Of a stretch of DNA of 64,000 bases, positions 9,415 through 17,179 are shown piece by piece. The stretch is from Streptomyces sp. A0642 (GTDB lineage: Bacteria; Actinomycetota; Actinomycetes; Streptomycetales; Streptomycetaceae), in the NCBI RefSeq assembly GCF_004795105.1, contig NZ_SSBL01000015.1:1-64000 (forward strand). Direction: 5' to 3'. The notes beneath the pieces were generated by a model that saw only the letters and a list, made by a program, of their open reading frames with translations, was not told the DNA's origin and made no database searches. Both the position numbers and the translations under genes were made by a program. The number at the start of each line of letters is the position of its first letter. The stretch's first letter is position 1.

Positions 9415-11445
9415 GTGAGTACGCCTTATCCCTTCACCGCCCTCGTCGGGCAGGACGACCTCCGGCTCGGCCTGCTCCTCAACGCCGTCTCGCCCGCCGT
9501 CGGCGGCGTCCTCGTGCGCGGCGAGAAGGGGACCGCCAAGTCCACCGCCGTGCGCGCCCTGGCCGCGCTCATGCCCGAGGTGTCCGTCGTCCCCGGCTGC
9601 CGGTTCTCCTGCGACCCGGTGTCCCCCGATCCGGCGTGTCCCGACGGGCCCCACGAGGCCGGGCCCGGCGTGTCACGGGCGGCGCGGACCGTCGAGCTGC
9701 CCGTCGGCGCGTCCGAGGACCGGCTCGTCGGGGCGCTCGACATCGAGCGGGCGCTCGCCGAGGGCGTGAAGGCCTTCGAGCCCGGGCTGCTCGCCGACGC
9801 CCATCGCGGGATTCTGTACGTCGACGAGGTCAACCTCCTCCATGACCACCTGGTCGACCTGCTGCTCGACGCCGCCGCCATGGGTGCTTCCTACGTCGAG
9901 CGCGAAGGCGTCTCCGTACGGCATGCCGCGCGCTTCCTGCTCGTCGGGACCATGAATCCCGAGGAGGGTGAACTGCGCCCGCAGTTGCTCGACCGGTTCG
10001 GGCTGACCGTCGAGGTCGCCGCGTCCCGCGAGACCGACCTGCGGGTCGAGGTCGTGCGGCGCCGGCTCGCGTACGACGAGGATCCGGCCGCGTTCGCCGC
10101 CCGGTGGGCCGACGAGGAGGGCGCGTTGCGGGCGCGGATCGTGGCCGCGCGCGCGTTGCTGCCCCGAGTGCGGCTCGGGGACGGCGCCCTGCGCCAGATC
10201 GCGGCCACCTGCGCGGCCTTCGAGGTCGACGGGATGCGGGCCGACATCGTGATGGCCCGGACCGCCACCGCTCTGGCCGCCTGGGCCGGGCGCACGGACG
10301 TGCTCGCCGAGGACGTCCGGCAGGCCGCCCTGCTCGCCCTCCCCCACCGGCGCCGGCGCAATCCCTTCGACGCGCCGGGGCTCGACGAGGACAAGCTCGA
10401 CGACACGCTGGAGCAGAACAGCTCCGAGGACGACGATCCGGACCCGGACGGCCCGGGGGGCGGTGGGCGCCCGCCGGGGGGCGAGGGCCCCGGCACACCG
10501 CCGCAGGGCGAGGGCGGAGCCGACGACACGCCCGCGCAGTCCGTACCCGAGCAGGGCGGGGAGAAGGAGCGGGAGCCGGCCCGGGGACCGTCCTCCGGGG
10601 GCGGTGAGCAGCAGCCCGTACGGGCCGGTGAGCCGTTCCGTACGAAGGTGCTGAGCGTGCCCGGTCTGGGCGAGGGCACGGCGGGGCGGCGGTCCCGGGC
10701 GCGTACGGAGCACGGCCGGACGACCGGCGCGCGGCGGCCGCGGGGCGCGCTGACGAAGCTGCATCTGGCCGCGACCGTGCAGGCCGCCGCCCCGCATCAG
10801 CGGGCCCGGGGCCGGTCGGGGCGGGGGCTGGTGGTGCGGCGGGACGACCTGCGGCAGGCGGTGCGCGAGGGGCGCGAGGGGAACCTCGTGCTGTTCGTCG
10901 TGGACGCGTCCGGGTCGATGGCCGCCCGGCAGCGGATGAGCGCGGTGAAGGGTGCGGTGCTGTCGCTGCTGATGGACGCGTACCAGCGTCGGGACAAGGT
11001 CGGGCTGATCACCTTCCGGGGCAAGGACGCCGAGGTGGTGCTGCCGCCGACGTCGTCCGTGGACGCGGCCGCCGCGCGGCTGGAGATGCTGCCGACCGGT
11101 GGGCGTACCCCGGTGGCCGCGGGGCTGTTGAAGGCGCATGACGTGCTGCGGGTGGAGCGGCTCCGCGATCCCTCGCGGCGGCCGTTGCTGGTCGTGGTGA
11201 CCGACGGACGGGCTACCGGGGGGCCGGAGCCGGTGGCGCTGGCCGCGCGGGCCGCACGGCTGCACGAGGCCGAGGGCACCGCCTCCGTGGTCGTGGACTG
11301 CGAGTCGGGGCCCGTACGGCTCGGGCTCGCGGGGAGCCTCGCGGGTGATCTGGGCGGCACCGCCGTCACGCTCGACGAGCTGCGGGCTGATGCGATCGCC
11401 GGGCTCGTCAAGGACGTTCAGGGCTACAGCAGGAGGGCCGCGTAA
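9415..11445 (+). CDS. putative cobaltochelatase ATPase subunit, fused ChlI (AAA+) and ChlD (VWA) domains
   Basis: A 676-aa protein that probably powers CobN, combining what CobS and CobT do elsewhere. The N-terminal AAA+ domain has Walker A GEKGTAKST at residues 36-44 and Walker B ILYVDEVNLL near 135. A long acidic Gly/Pro/Glu-rich linker (~320-420) follows. The C-terminal von Willebrand A domain has the MIDAS motif DASGSM from Asp 497. GTG 9415 is preceded by a strong AAGGAGG at 9404-9410. It follows cobN after a repeat-containing gap, and its TAA overlaps the cobO start by one nucleotide. The magnesium-chelatase name often given to such genes is misleading here, since no chlorophyll genes are seen. 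Confidence 0.9.
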   Translation: MSTPYPFTALVGQDDLRLGLLLNAVSPAVGGVLVRGEKGTAKSTAVRALAALMPEVSVVPGCRFSCDPVSPDPACPDGPHEAGPGVSRAARTVELPVGASEDRLVGALDIERALAEGVKAFEPGLLADAHRGILYVDEVNLLHDHLVDLLLDAAAMGASYVEREGVSVRHAARFLLVGTMNPEEGELRPQLLDRFGLTVEVAASRETDLRVEVVRRRLAYDEDPAAFAARWADEEGALRARIVAARALLPRVRLGDGALRQIAATCAAFEVDGMRADIVMARTATALAAWAGRTDVLAEDVRQAALLALPHRRRRNPFDAPGLDEDKLDDTLEQNSSEDDDPDPDGPGGGGRPPGGEGPGTPPQGEGGADDTPAQSVPEQGGEKEREPARGPSSGGGEQQPVRAGEPFRTKVLSVPGLGEGTAGRRSRARTEHGRTTGARRPRGALTKLHLAATVQAAAPHQRARGRSGRGLVVRRDDLRQAVREGREGNLVLFVVDASGSMAARQRMSAVKGAVLSLLMDAYQRRDKVGLITFRGKDAEVVLPPTSSVDAAAARLEMLPTGGRTPVAAGLLKAHDVLRVERLRDPSRRPLLVVVTDGRATGGPEPVALAARAARLHEAEGTASVVVDCESGPVRLGLAGSLAGDLGGTAVTLDELRADAIAGLVKDVQGYSRRAA

Positions 11446-12044
11446 TGCCGCAGGGACAGCCGGTCAGCGTGCCGGACGACGGACTCACCACCCGACAGCG
11501 CCGCAACCGGCCGTTGCTGGTGGTGCACACCGGCATCGGCAAGGGGAAGTCGACGGCGGCCTTCGGGCTCGCCCTGCGCGCCTGGAATCAGGGGTGGCCG
11601 ATCGGGGTCTTCCAGTTCGTGAAGTCGGCGAAGTGGAAGGTCGGCGAGGAGAACGCGCTGAAGGTCCTCGGCGCGAGCGGCGAGGGCGGGTCCGTGGCCT
11701 GGCACAAGATGGGCGAGGGCTGGTCCTGGGTCCAGCGCGATCAGCAGCTGGACAACGAGGCGGCCGCGCGGGAGGGCTGGGAGCAGGTCAAGCGTGATCT
11801 GGCCGCCGAGACGTACCGGCTGTACGTGCTGGACGAGTTCGCCTACCCCATGCACTGGGGGTGGGTCGACACCGATGAGGTCGTCGAGGTGCTGCGCGGC
11901 CGGCCCGGAAGCCAGCACGTGGTGATCACCGGGCGCAACGCGCCGGACGCGCTGGTGGACGCGGCGGACCTCGTGACCGACATGTCGAAGGTGAAGCACC
12001 CGATGGACGCCGGGCAGAAGGGCCAGAGGGGCATCGAGTGGTGA
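11445..12044 (+). CDS. cobO: cob(I)yrinic acid a,c-diamide adenosyltransferase CobO/BtuR
   Basis: A 199-aa ATP:corrinoid adenosyltransferase of the CobA/CobO/BtuR type, which attaches the 5'-deoxyadenosyl group to Co(I). The P-loop variant HTGIGKGKSTAAFG is at residues ~24-37, and the downstream YVLDEFAYPMHWGW segment corresponds to the conserved LDE motif of the family. The length is typical. The start overlaps the previous stop by one base, with AGGAGGG just upstream, and the stop overlaps the cobB start. Confidence 0.95.
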   Translation: MPQGQPVSVPDDGLTTRQRRNRPLLVVHTGIGKGKSTAAFGLALRAWNQGWPIGVFQFVKSAKWKVGEENALKVLGASGEGGSVAWHKMGEGWSWVQRDQQLDNEAAAREGWEQVKRDLAAETYRLYVLDEFAYPMHWGWVDTDEVVEVLRGRPGSQHVVITGRNAPDALVDAADLVTDMSKVKHPMDAGQKGQRGIEW

Positions 12045-13543
12045 ACGTGCCGCGCCTGGTCATCGCCGCGCCGGCGTCCGGCAGCGGCAAGACCACCGTC
12101 GCGACGGGTCTGATGGCCGCCTTCGCCGGGCGGGGGCTCGCCGTGTCCGGGCACAAGGTGGGCCCCGACTACATCGATCCGGGCTACCACACGCTGGCCA
12201 CCGGGCGGCCGGGGCGCAATCTCGACGCGTACATGTGCGGGCCGGAGCTCATCGCTCCGCTGTTCGCGCACGGTGCGCAGGGGTGCGGCCTGGCGGTCGT
12301 CGAAGGCGTGATGGGGCTGTACGACGGGGCGTCGGGGCAGGGAGAGCTCGCCTCCACGGCGCAGGTCGCGAAGTTGCTGCGGGCGCCGGTGGTGCTCGTG
12401 GTGGACGCGTCGTCGCAGTCGCGGTCCGTGGCGGCGCTGGTGCACGGATTCGCCTCCTGGGACACGCAGGTGCGGATCGGCGGGGTGATCCTGAACAAGG
12501 TCGGCTCGGACCGTCACGAGGCGCTGTTGCGGGAGGCCCTGGACGAGTCCGGGGTTCCGGTGCTGGGGGTGCTGCGGCGCGCCGCGCAGGTGGCGGTTCC
12601 GTCGCGGCACCTGGGGCTGGTGCCGGTGGCCGAGCGGCGGGGCGACGCGGTGGCCGCCGTCGCGGCGATGGGGGACCGGGTGCGGGCCGGGTGCGACCTG
12701 GATGCCTTGATGGCCCTGGCGCGTTCGGCGCCGCCGGTGCCGGGTGCGGTGTGGAGCGCGGTGGAGGCTGTGAAGGGCGCGGCGGAGGCTGTGGGGGGCG
12801 ATGCCGCCCTCGGCGGTGCCGTTTCCCTCCCCGGCCCTTCGCGTGACCGGGAACGCCGCCCGCTGGCCCCCGCTCCTCAAGCACCGGAGCTGGAGGGTAC
12901 GCGGGCAGCGCCGGGAAGTTCGCCGGAGGGGCTGGATTCCGGGGCTCCCGTCGTCGCCGTCGCCTCCGGTCCCGCCTTCACCTTCTCCTACGCCGAGCAC
13001 GGCGAGTTGCTCGCCGCCGCCGGGGCCGAGGTGGTGCCGTTCGATCCGTTGCGGGACGAGGCGCTGCCCGACGGGACTCGCGGGCTCGTCGTCGGGGGCG
13101 GGTTTCCCGAGGTGTACGGGCCCGAGCTGTCGGCCAACGAGTCGTTGCGCGGGGCCGTCGCGGAGCTGGCGGCGTCCGGGGCTCCGGTGGCCGCCGAGTG
13201 CGCGGGGCTGCTGTATCTGGCGCGGTCGCTGGACGGGCGGCCGATGTGCGGGGTGCTGGACGCCGAGGCGCGGATGTCGGAGCGGCTGACGCTCGGGTAC
13301 CGGGACGCCGTGGCGGTCTCCGACAGCGTGCTGGCGGCCGCGGGGACGCGGATGCGCGGGCACGAGTTCCACCGCACCGTGCTGGAGCCCGGCGCGGGCG
13401 ACACACCGGCCTGGGGCATGCACCAGCCGGAGCGGCGCCTGGAGGGGTTCGTGCGGCAGGGCGTGCACGCGAGTTATCTGCATACCCACTGGGCTTCGGC
13501 GCCCGGTGCGGCCCGCCGATTCGTGGAGAGGTGCAAGGGATGA
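12038..13543 (+). CDS. cobB: cobyrinic/hydrogenobyrinic acid a,c-diamide synthase CobB/CbiA
   Basis: A 501-aa glutamine amidotransferase that amidates the a and c side chains of the corrin ring. The N-terminal ATPase domain has P-loop APASGSGKTTVATG at residues ~8-21 and the GHKVGPDYIDPGYH motif. The C-terminal glutaminase domain has AECAGLLYLA and a C-terminal His-rich segment. Start is GTG 12038 or the adjacent GTG 12041, both overlapping the cobO stop. Between the domains is a Pro/Arg/Ala-rich linker (residues ~235-305) whose central DNA resembles the extragenic repeat found upstream of the chelatase gene, so the linker may have grown by repeat insertion. Confidence 0.95.
   Translation: MVNVPRLVIAAPASGSGKTTVATGLMAAFAGRGLAVSGHKVGPDYIDPGYHTLATGRPGRNLDAYMCGPELIAPLFAHGAQGCGLAVVEGVMGLYDGASGQGELASTAQVAKLLRAPVVLVVDASSQSRSVAALVHGFASWDTQVRIGGVILNKVGSDRHEALLREALDESGVPVLGVLRRAAQVAVPSRHLGLVPVAERRGDAVAAVAAMGDRVRAGCDLDALMALARSAPPVPGAVWSAVEAVKGAAEAVGGDAALGGAVSLPGPSRDRERRPLAPAPQAPELEGTRAAPGSSPEGLDSGAPVVAVASGPAFTFSYAEHGELLAAAGAEVVPFDPLRDEALPDGTRGLVVGGGFPEVYGPELSANESLRGAVAELAASGAPVAAECAGLLYLARSLDGRPMCGVLDAEARMSERLTLGYRDAVAVSDSVLAAAGTRMRGHEFHRTVLEPGAGDTPAWGMHQPERRLEGFVRQGVHASYLHTHWASAPGAARRFVERCKG
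12835..12878 (+). repeat. extragenic-repeat-like segment inside the cobB linker
   Basis: By hand alignment this 44-nt stretch matches 9301-9344, the intergenic repeat between cobN and the chelatase gene, at about 36 of 44 positions without gaps. Here it is in frame and encodes part of the Pro/Arg-rich linker between the two CobB domains. Confidence 0.55.
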
Positions 13544-14268
13544 ACACACTGGTAGGGGTCGGCGTCGGGCCCGGTGATCCGGAGCTGGTGACCGTCAAGG
13601 GCGTCAACGCGCTGCGGGACGCCGCGGTCGTCGTGGTGCCCGTGATGGACACCGGGGAGCGGGGCCGCGCCGAGGCGACGGTGCTGCACTACGTCGGGGC
13701 CGAGAAGGTCGTGCGGGTCGTGTTCGCGCTCAACGAGCGGACGGACCGGGCGCGCCGGGAGGCGGCGTGGGACGAGGCGGGCGGGCGGGTCGCGGAGTTG
13801 CTGCGTACGCATGGCTCGGTGGCGTTCGCGACCATCGGGGACCCCAATGTGTACTCGACGTTCACGTATCTCGCGCACACGATCGGTGAGCTGCTGCCGG
13901 GGACGGCCGTGGTGACGGTGCCGGGGATCACGGCGATGCAGGATCTGGCGGCGCGCAGCGGCGCGGTGCTGACCGAGGGCACCGAGCCGTTGACGCTCGT
14001 GCCGGTGACCGCCGGGGCGGATGTGCTGAGGGAGGCCCTCAAGGGGCCCGGGACGGTCGTCGCGTACAAGTTCGGGCGGCTGGCCGAGGAGGTCGCCGCG
14101 GCGTTGAGCGAGACGGGGCGGACCGAGGACGCGGTGTGGGGTTCGGCGCTCGGGCTGCCGGAGGAGTCGATCCGGCCGGCGGCGGAACTGGCCGACGGCC
14201 CGTTGCCGTACCTCTCCACGCTGATCGCGCCCGCGCCGCGCGACGGCGGGCGGGGCGGCAAGCTGTGA
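13540..14268 (+). CDS. cobI: precorrin-2 C20-methyltransferase CobI/CbiL
   Basis: A 242-aa SAM-dependent methyltransferase of the tetrapyrrole methylase family, forming precorrin-3A (or the cobalt form) by C20 methylation. It begins with the characteristic VGVGVGPGDPELVTVKG at residues ~4-20 and has the FATIGDPNVYSTF and VPGITAMQDLAA motifs that bind SAM. ATG 13540 overlaps the cobB stop by 4 nt; the longer open frame upstream is not used. It is the last gene of the first cobalamin block. Only 5 nt separate it from the convergent ZIP gene, so the two transcripts must overlap at their ends. Confidence 0.95.
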   Translation: MNTLVGVGVGPGDPELVTVKGVNALRDAAVVVVPVMDTGERGRAEATVLHYVGAEKVVRVVFALNERTDRARREAAWDEAGGRVAELLRTHGSVAFATIGDPNVYSTFTYLAHTIGELLPGTAVVTVPGITAMQDLAARSGAVLTEGTEPLTLVPVTAGADVLREALKGPGTVVAYKFGRLAEEVAAALSETGRTEDAVWGSALGLPEESIRPAAELADGPLPYLSTLIAPAPRDGGRGGKL

Positions 14269-14273
14269 GGCGG

Positions 14274-14996
14274 TCACTGCGCGAAGCCCACCACCAGCCA
14301 GATGAAGCCCACTCCCCCGATCGTGCACAGCAGGGTGGAGCGGGCCGGGTGGTCGTGGTGCGCCTCGGGCAGGATCTCGGCTGCGGCGAGGTAGAGCAGC
14401 ACTCCGCCGAAGAAGCCGAGATAGCAGCCGAGGAGTTCCTCCGGAAGGGTGAACACGAGCGTCGTCGCCGCGCCGACGACGGGCGCCGACGCGTCCGCGT
14501 ACAGCATCGTCAGGGCCTTGCGGCGGGCGTTTCCGTACAGGCTGGTGATCGTGTAGGTGTTGAAGCCGTCCGCGAAGTCGTGGGTGATGACGGCGAGGGC
14601 GACGGCCGCTCCCATGCCTCCGCCGACCTGGAAGGCCGCGCCGAGGGCCACGCCGTCCATCAGGCTGTGCAGGACCATGGCCGCCGCCGCCGTCAGTCCG
14701 ACCTGGGGCACGCGTTCCTCGCTCGCCCCGTGTGCGGCCTGGCGTACGGCGAGCAGACGCTCCACCAGGTGCGCGAAGAGGAAGCCGCCCACGAACAGCA
14801 GCAGGGCCGCCGGTACGCCGAAGACGAGGCCGCCCGCGGCCTCCATGGCCTCCGGCAGCAGGTCGAGGCCGACGACGCCGAGCATCAGTCCGCCGGCGAA
14901 TCCGAGCACCAGGTGGCGGCGGTCGGTGACGCGCTGGGCGACCCAGCCGCCGACCAGGGTCATCAGGAACGCGCCGAGCGCGACGAACACCGCCAT
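14274..14996 (-). CDS. ZIP family divalent metal transporter
   Basis: A 240-aa polytopic membrane protein of the ZIP family, which moves Zn2+ or other divalent cations into the cytoplasm. About seven to eight hydrophobic segments can be picked out. The paired metal-site helices are recognisable as HSLMDGVALGAAF near residue 107 and ITHDFADGFNTYT near 139. It lies opposite to the cobalamin genes on both sides: tail to tail with cobI (5-nt gap) and head to head with cobM (90-nt gap). Its position suggests a link with cobalt or zinc supply for the pathway, but specificity cannot be read from the sequence. Confidence 0.9.
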   Translation of the reverse strand: MAVFVALGAFLMTLVGGWVAQRVTDRRHLVLGFAGGLMLGVVGLDLLPEAMEAAGGLVFGVPAALLLFVGGFLFAHLVERLLAVRQAAHGASEERVPQVGLTAAAAMVLHSLMDGVALGAAFQVGGGMGAAVALAVITHDFADGFNTYTITSLYGNARRKALTMLYADASAPVVGAATTLVFTLPEELLGCYLGFFGGVLLYLAAAEILPEAHHDHPARSTLLCTIGGVGFIWLVVGFAQ

Positions 14997-15086
14997 GGGC
15001 TCTTGCTAGCCGATTGACCCCGGTGCCCGCATCTCCGGGCGCCCACCGTCATGTCCCGTTGTCTTCCGTCCTGAAAGGACCGTTCC

Positions 15087-15926
15087 ATGTCCGAAGCAGT
15101 CGACGCGGTCGCCGCGCCCGCCCACGGCACCGTCACGTTCGTCGGTGCCGGCCCCGGCGCCGCCGATCTGCTGACCTTCCGGGCGGCGCGGGCCATCGCG
15201 GACGCCGACATCGTCATCTGGGCCGCCAGCCTGGTGCAGGCGGAGGTCCTCGACCACGCCCGGGAGGGCGCCGAGATCCTGGACTCGGCGCAGATGTCCC
15301 TCGAAGAGGTGGTCGCCGTGTACCGGCGGGCGGCGGACGAGGGGCTGAAGGTCGCCAGGATCCACTCCGGCGACCCGGCGCTGTGGGGCGGCACCCAGGA
15401 ACAGGTCGACCGCTGCGGTGAGCTGGGCGTGGCGGTGGAGATCGTGCCCGGCGTGTCGTCGTTCTCCGCGGTCGCGGCCATCGCGCAGCGCGAGCTGACG
15501 ATCCCCGAGGTGGCGCAGTCGGTGATCCTGACCCGGCTCGGCGGGGGCAAGACCCCGATGCCGCCCGGCGAGGAGGTCCGGGAGTTCGCCCGGCACGGCA
15601 CGACGATGGCGCTGTTCCTGTCGGCGGCCCGCTCCGGTCAGCTGACCCAGGAGCTCCTCGAAGGCGGCTACCCGACGTCGACGCCCGTCGTGATCGCCTA
15701 TCAGGCGACGTGGCCCGAGGAACTGATCCTGCACTGCACGATCGAGACGCTGGAGGCCACGGTCAAGGAGCACAAGCTCTGGAAGCACACGCTGTTCCTG
15801 GTCGGCCCGGCCCTGTCGGCGTCGGGGACGCGTTCGCACCTGTACCACCCGGGGCACTTCCACGGGTACCGCAAGGCCGACAAGGCGGCACGCGCCGAGT
15901 TGCGAGCCCAGCGGTCCGGCTCGTGA
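15087..15926 (+). CDS. cobM: precorrin-4 C11-methyltransferase CobM/CbiF
   Basis: A 279-aa tetrapyrrole methylase that methylates C11 of precorrin-4. The N-terminal TFVGAGPGAADLLTFRAARA motif, IHSGDPALWGG near residue 91 and VPGVSSFSAVAA near 120 are diagnostic of the CobM/CbiF branch. ATG 15087 has a GAAAGGA ribosome-binding site 7 nt upstream. It opens the second cobalamin block and probably has its own promoter in the 90-nt gap to the divergent ZIP gene. The stop overlaps the cobL GTG start. Confidence 0.95.
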   Translation: MSEAVDAVAAPAHGTVTFVGAGPGAADLLTFRAARAIADADIVIWAASLVQAEVLDHAREGAEILDSAQMSLEEVVAVYRRAADEGLKVARIHSGDPALWGGTQEQVDRCGELGVAVEIVPGVSSFSAVAAIAQRELTIPEVAQSVILTRLGGGKTPMPPGEEVREFARHGTTMALFLSAARSGQLTQELLEGGYPTSTPVVIAYQATWPEELILHCTIETLEATVKEHKLWKHTLFLVGPALSASGTRSHLYHPGHFHGYRKADKAARAELRAQRSGS

Positions 15927-17179
15927 TCCGCGTCTTCGGTACGGGTACGGGGGCGCCGCTCACCCCCGACGCCGTGGAGGCGCTGGCCGGGGCCACCCTC
16001 GTCGTCGGTGCCCGGCGCCATCTGGACGGCGCCGCGCTGCCGGCGGGCGCCGGGCGGGTGGTCCTGGGGCCGCTGTCTCCCGCGCTCGACCGGATCGGCA
16101 GGCACCTCGCCGAGGACGGGGCCCGGGTCGTGGTGCTGGCCTCCGGTGATCCGGGGTTCTTCGGGATCGTCCGGGCGCTGGCGGAGCGGTTCGGTTCCGC
16201 GGCGCTCGATGTGCGGCCGGGGGCGCCGTCCATCGCGGTGGCGTTCGCCCGGCTCGGTCTTCCGTGGGACGACGCGGTCGTCGTCAGCGCGCACGGGCGT
16301 GATCCGAGGACCGCGGTGAACGTGTGCTTCGCGCACCCGAAGGTCGCGGTGCTGACGGGGCCGGGCGCCGGGCCGGCGGAGCTGGCGGCCGGGCTGCTGT
16401 ACCGGAGCGAGGAGCGGATCCTGGTCGTCGCGACGGCGCTCGGCGACCCGGAGCGCGAGCGCGTCGAGCGGCTGACGCCCCGGGAGGCGGCGGCCCGGCC
16501 CTGGCCGGATCCGGTGAGCGTGGTGCTGTGCCTCGACGAGTCGCGGGCCCTGTCGCCGGTACGGACGGTGGCCGGTGCGGACGCCGGTCCGGCCGGATGG
16601 GCGCTGGACGAAGCGGAGTTCGAACACCGGGACTCGATGATCACCAAGTTCGAGGTGCGGGCGCTGGCGCTGGCCAGGCTCGGGCCGCGCACCGGTGATC
16701 TGGTGTGGGACGTCGGCGCCGGTTCGGGATCGGTGGCGGTGGAGTGCGCGCGGCTCGGCGCGGCCGCCGTGGCGGTCGAGAAGACCGCGGACGGGGTTGA
16801 GCGGATCCGGGCGAACGCCGCCGCGCACGGGGTGTACGTGCGGGCGGTGCACGGCGCCGCACCCACGGTGCTCTCCGATCTGGAGGACCCCGACGCGGTG
16901 TTCATCGGGGGCGGCGGACGTGAGCTGCCCGCGATCGTGACGGCGTGCGCCCGGCGGGCGCGGCGTGCCGTGGTGGTGGCGGTGGCGGCGCTGGACCGGG
17001 TGGGTCCGGTGCGGTCGGCGCTGGCCTCTGCCGGGTTCGCCCCCGAGGGCGTGCTGTTGCAGTCGTCGCGGCTGGCGCCGCTGCCCGGTGACGTGACCCG
17101 GCTCGCCGCGGCCAACCCGGTCTTTCTGCTGTGGGGCGTCCGCTCCGCGGCCGGTGCAAGTGAAGGAGCAACCCAGTGA
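15923..17179 (+). CDS. cobL: precorrin-6Y C5,15-methyltransferase (decarboxylating) CobL/CbiET
   Basis: A 418-aa fusion of the CbiE methylase and CbiT decarboxylating methylase, which methylates C5 and C15 and removes the ring C acetate carboxylate. The N-terminal half is a tetrapyrrole methylase (VLASGDPGFFGIVRAL near residue 71). The C-terminal half is a Rossmann methyltransferase with LVWDVGAGSGSVAVECARLG near residue 260. GTG 15923 overlaps the cobM stop (GTGA), and its own stop overlaps the next GTG in the same way, so this block is tightly coupled. Confidence 0.95.
   Translation: MIRVFGTGTGAPLTPDAVEALAGATLVVGARRHLDGAALPAGAGRVVLGPLSPALDRIGRHLAEDGARVVVLASGDPGFFGIVRALAERFGSAALDVRPGAPSIAVAFARLGLPWDDAVVVSAHGRDPRTAVNVCFAHPKVAVLTGPGAGPAELAAGLLYRSEERILVVATALGDPERERVERLTPREAAARPWPDPVSVVLCLDESRALSPVRTVAGADAGPAGWALDEAEFEHRDSMITKFEVRALALARLGPRTGDLVWDVGAGSGSVAVECARLGAAAVAVEKTADGVERIRANAAAHGVYVRAVHGAAPTVLSDLEDPDAVFIGGGGRELPAIVTACARRARRAVVVAVAALDRVGPVRSALASAGFAPEGVLLQSSRLAPLPGDVTRLAAANPVFLLWGVRSAAGASEGATQ

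Noticed and set aside
9415..11445. magnesium chelatase for chlorophyll synthesis
   Set aside because: The ChlI/ChlD domains are real, but the gene lies between cobN and cobO and no other chlorophyll gene is seen, so a cobaltochelatase role fits better.
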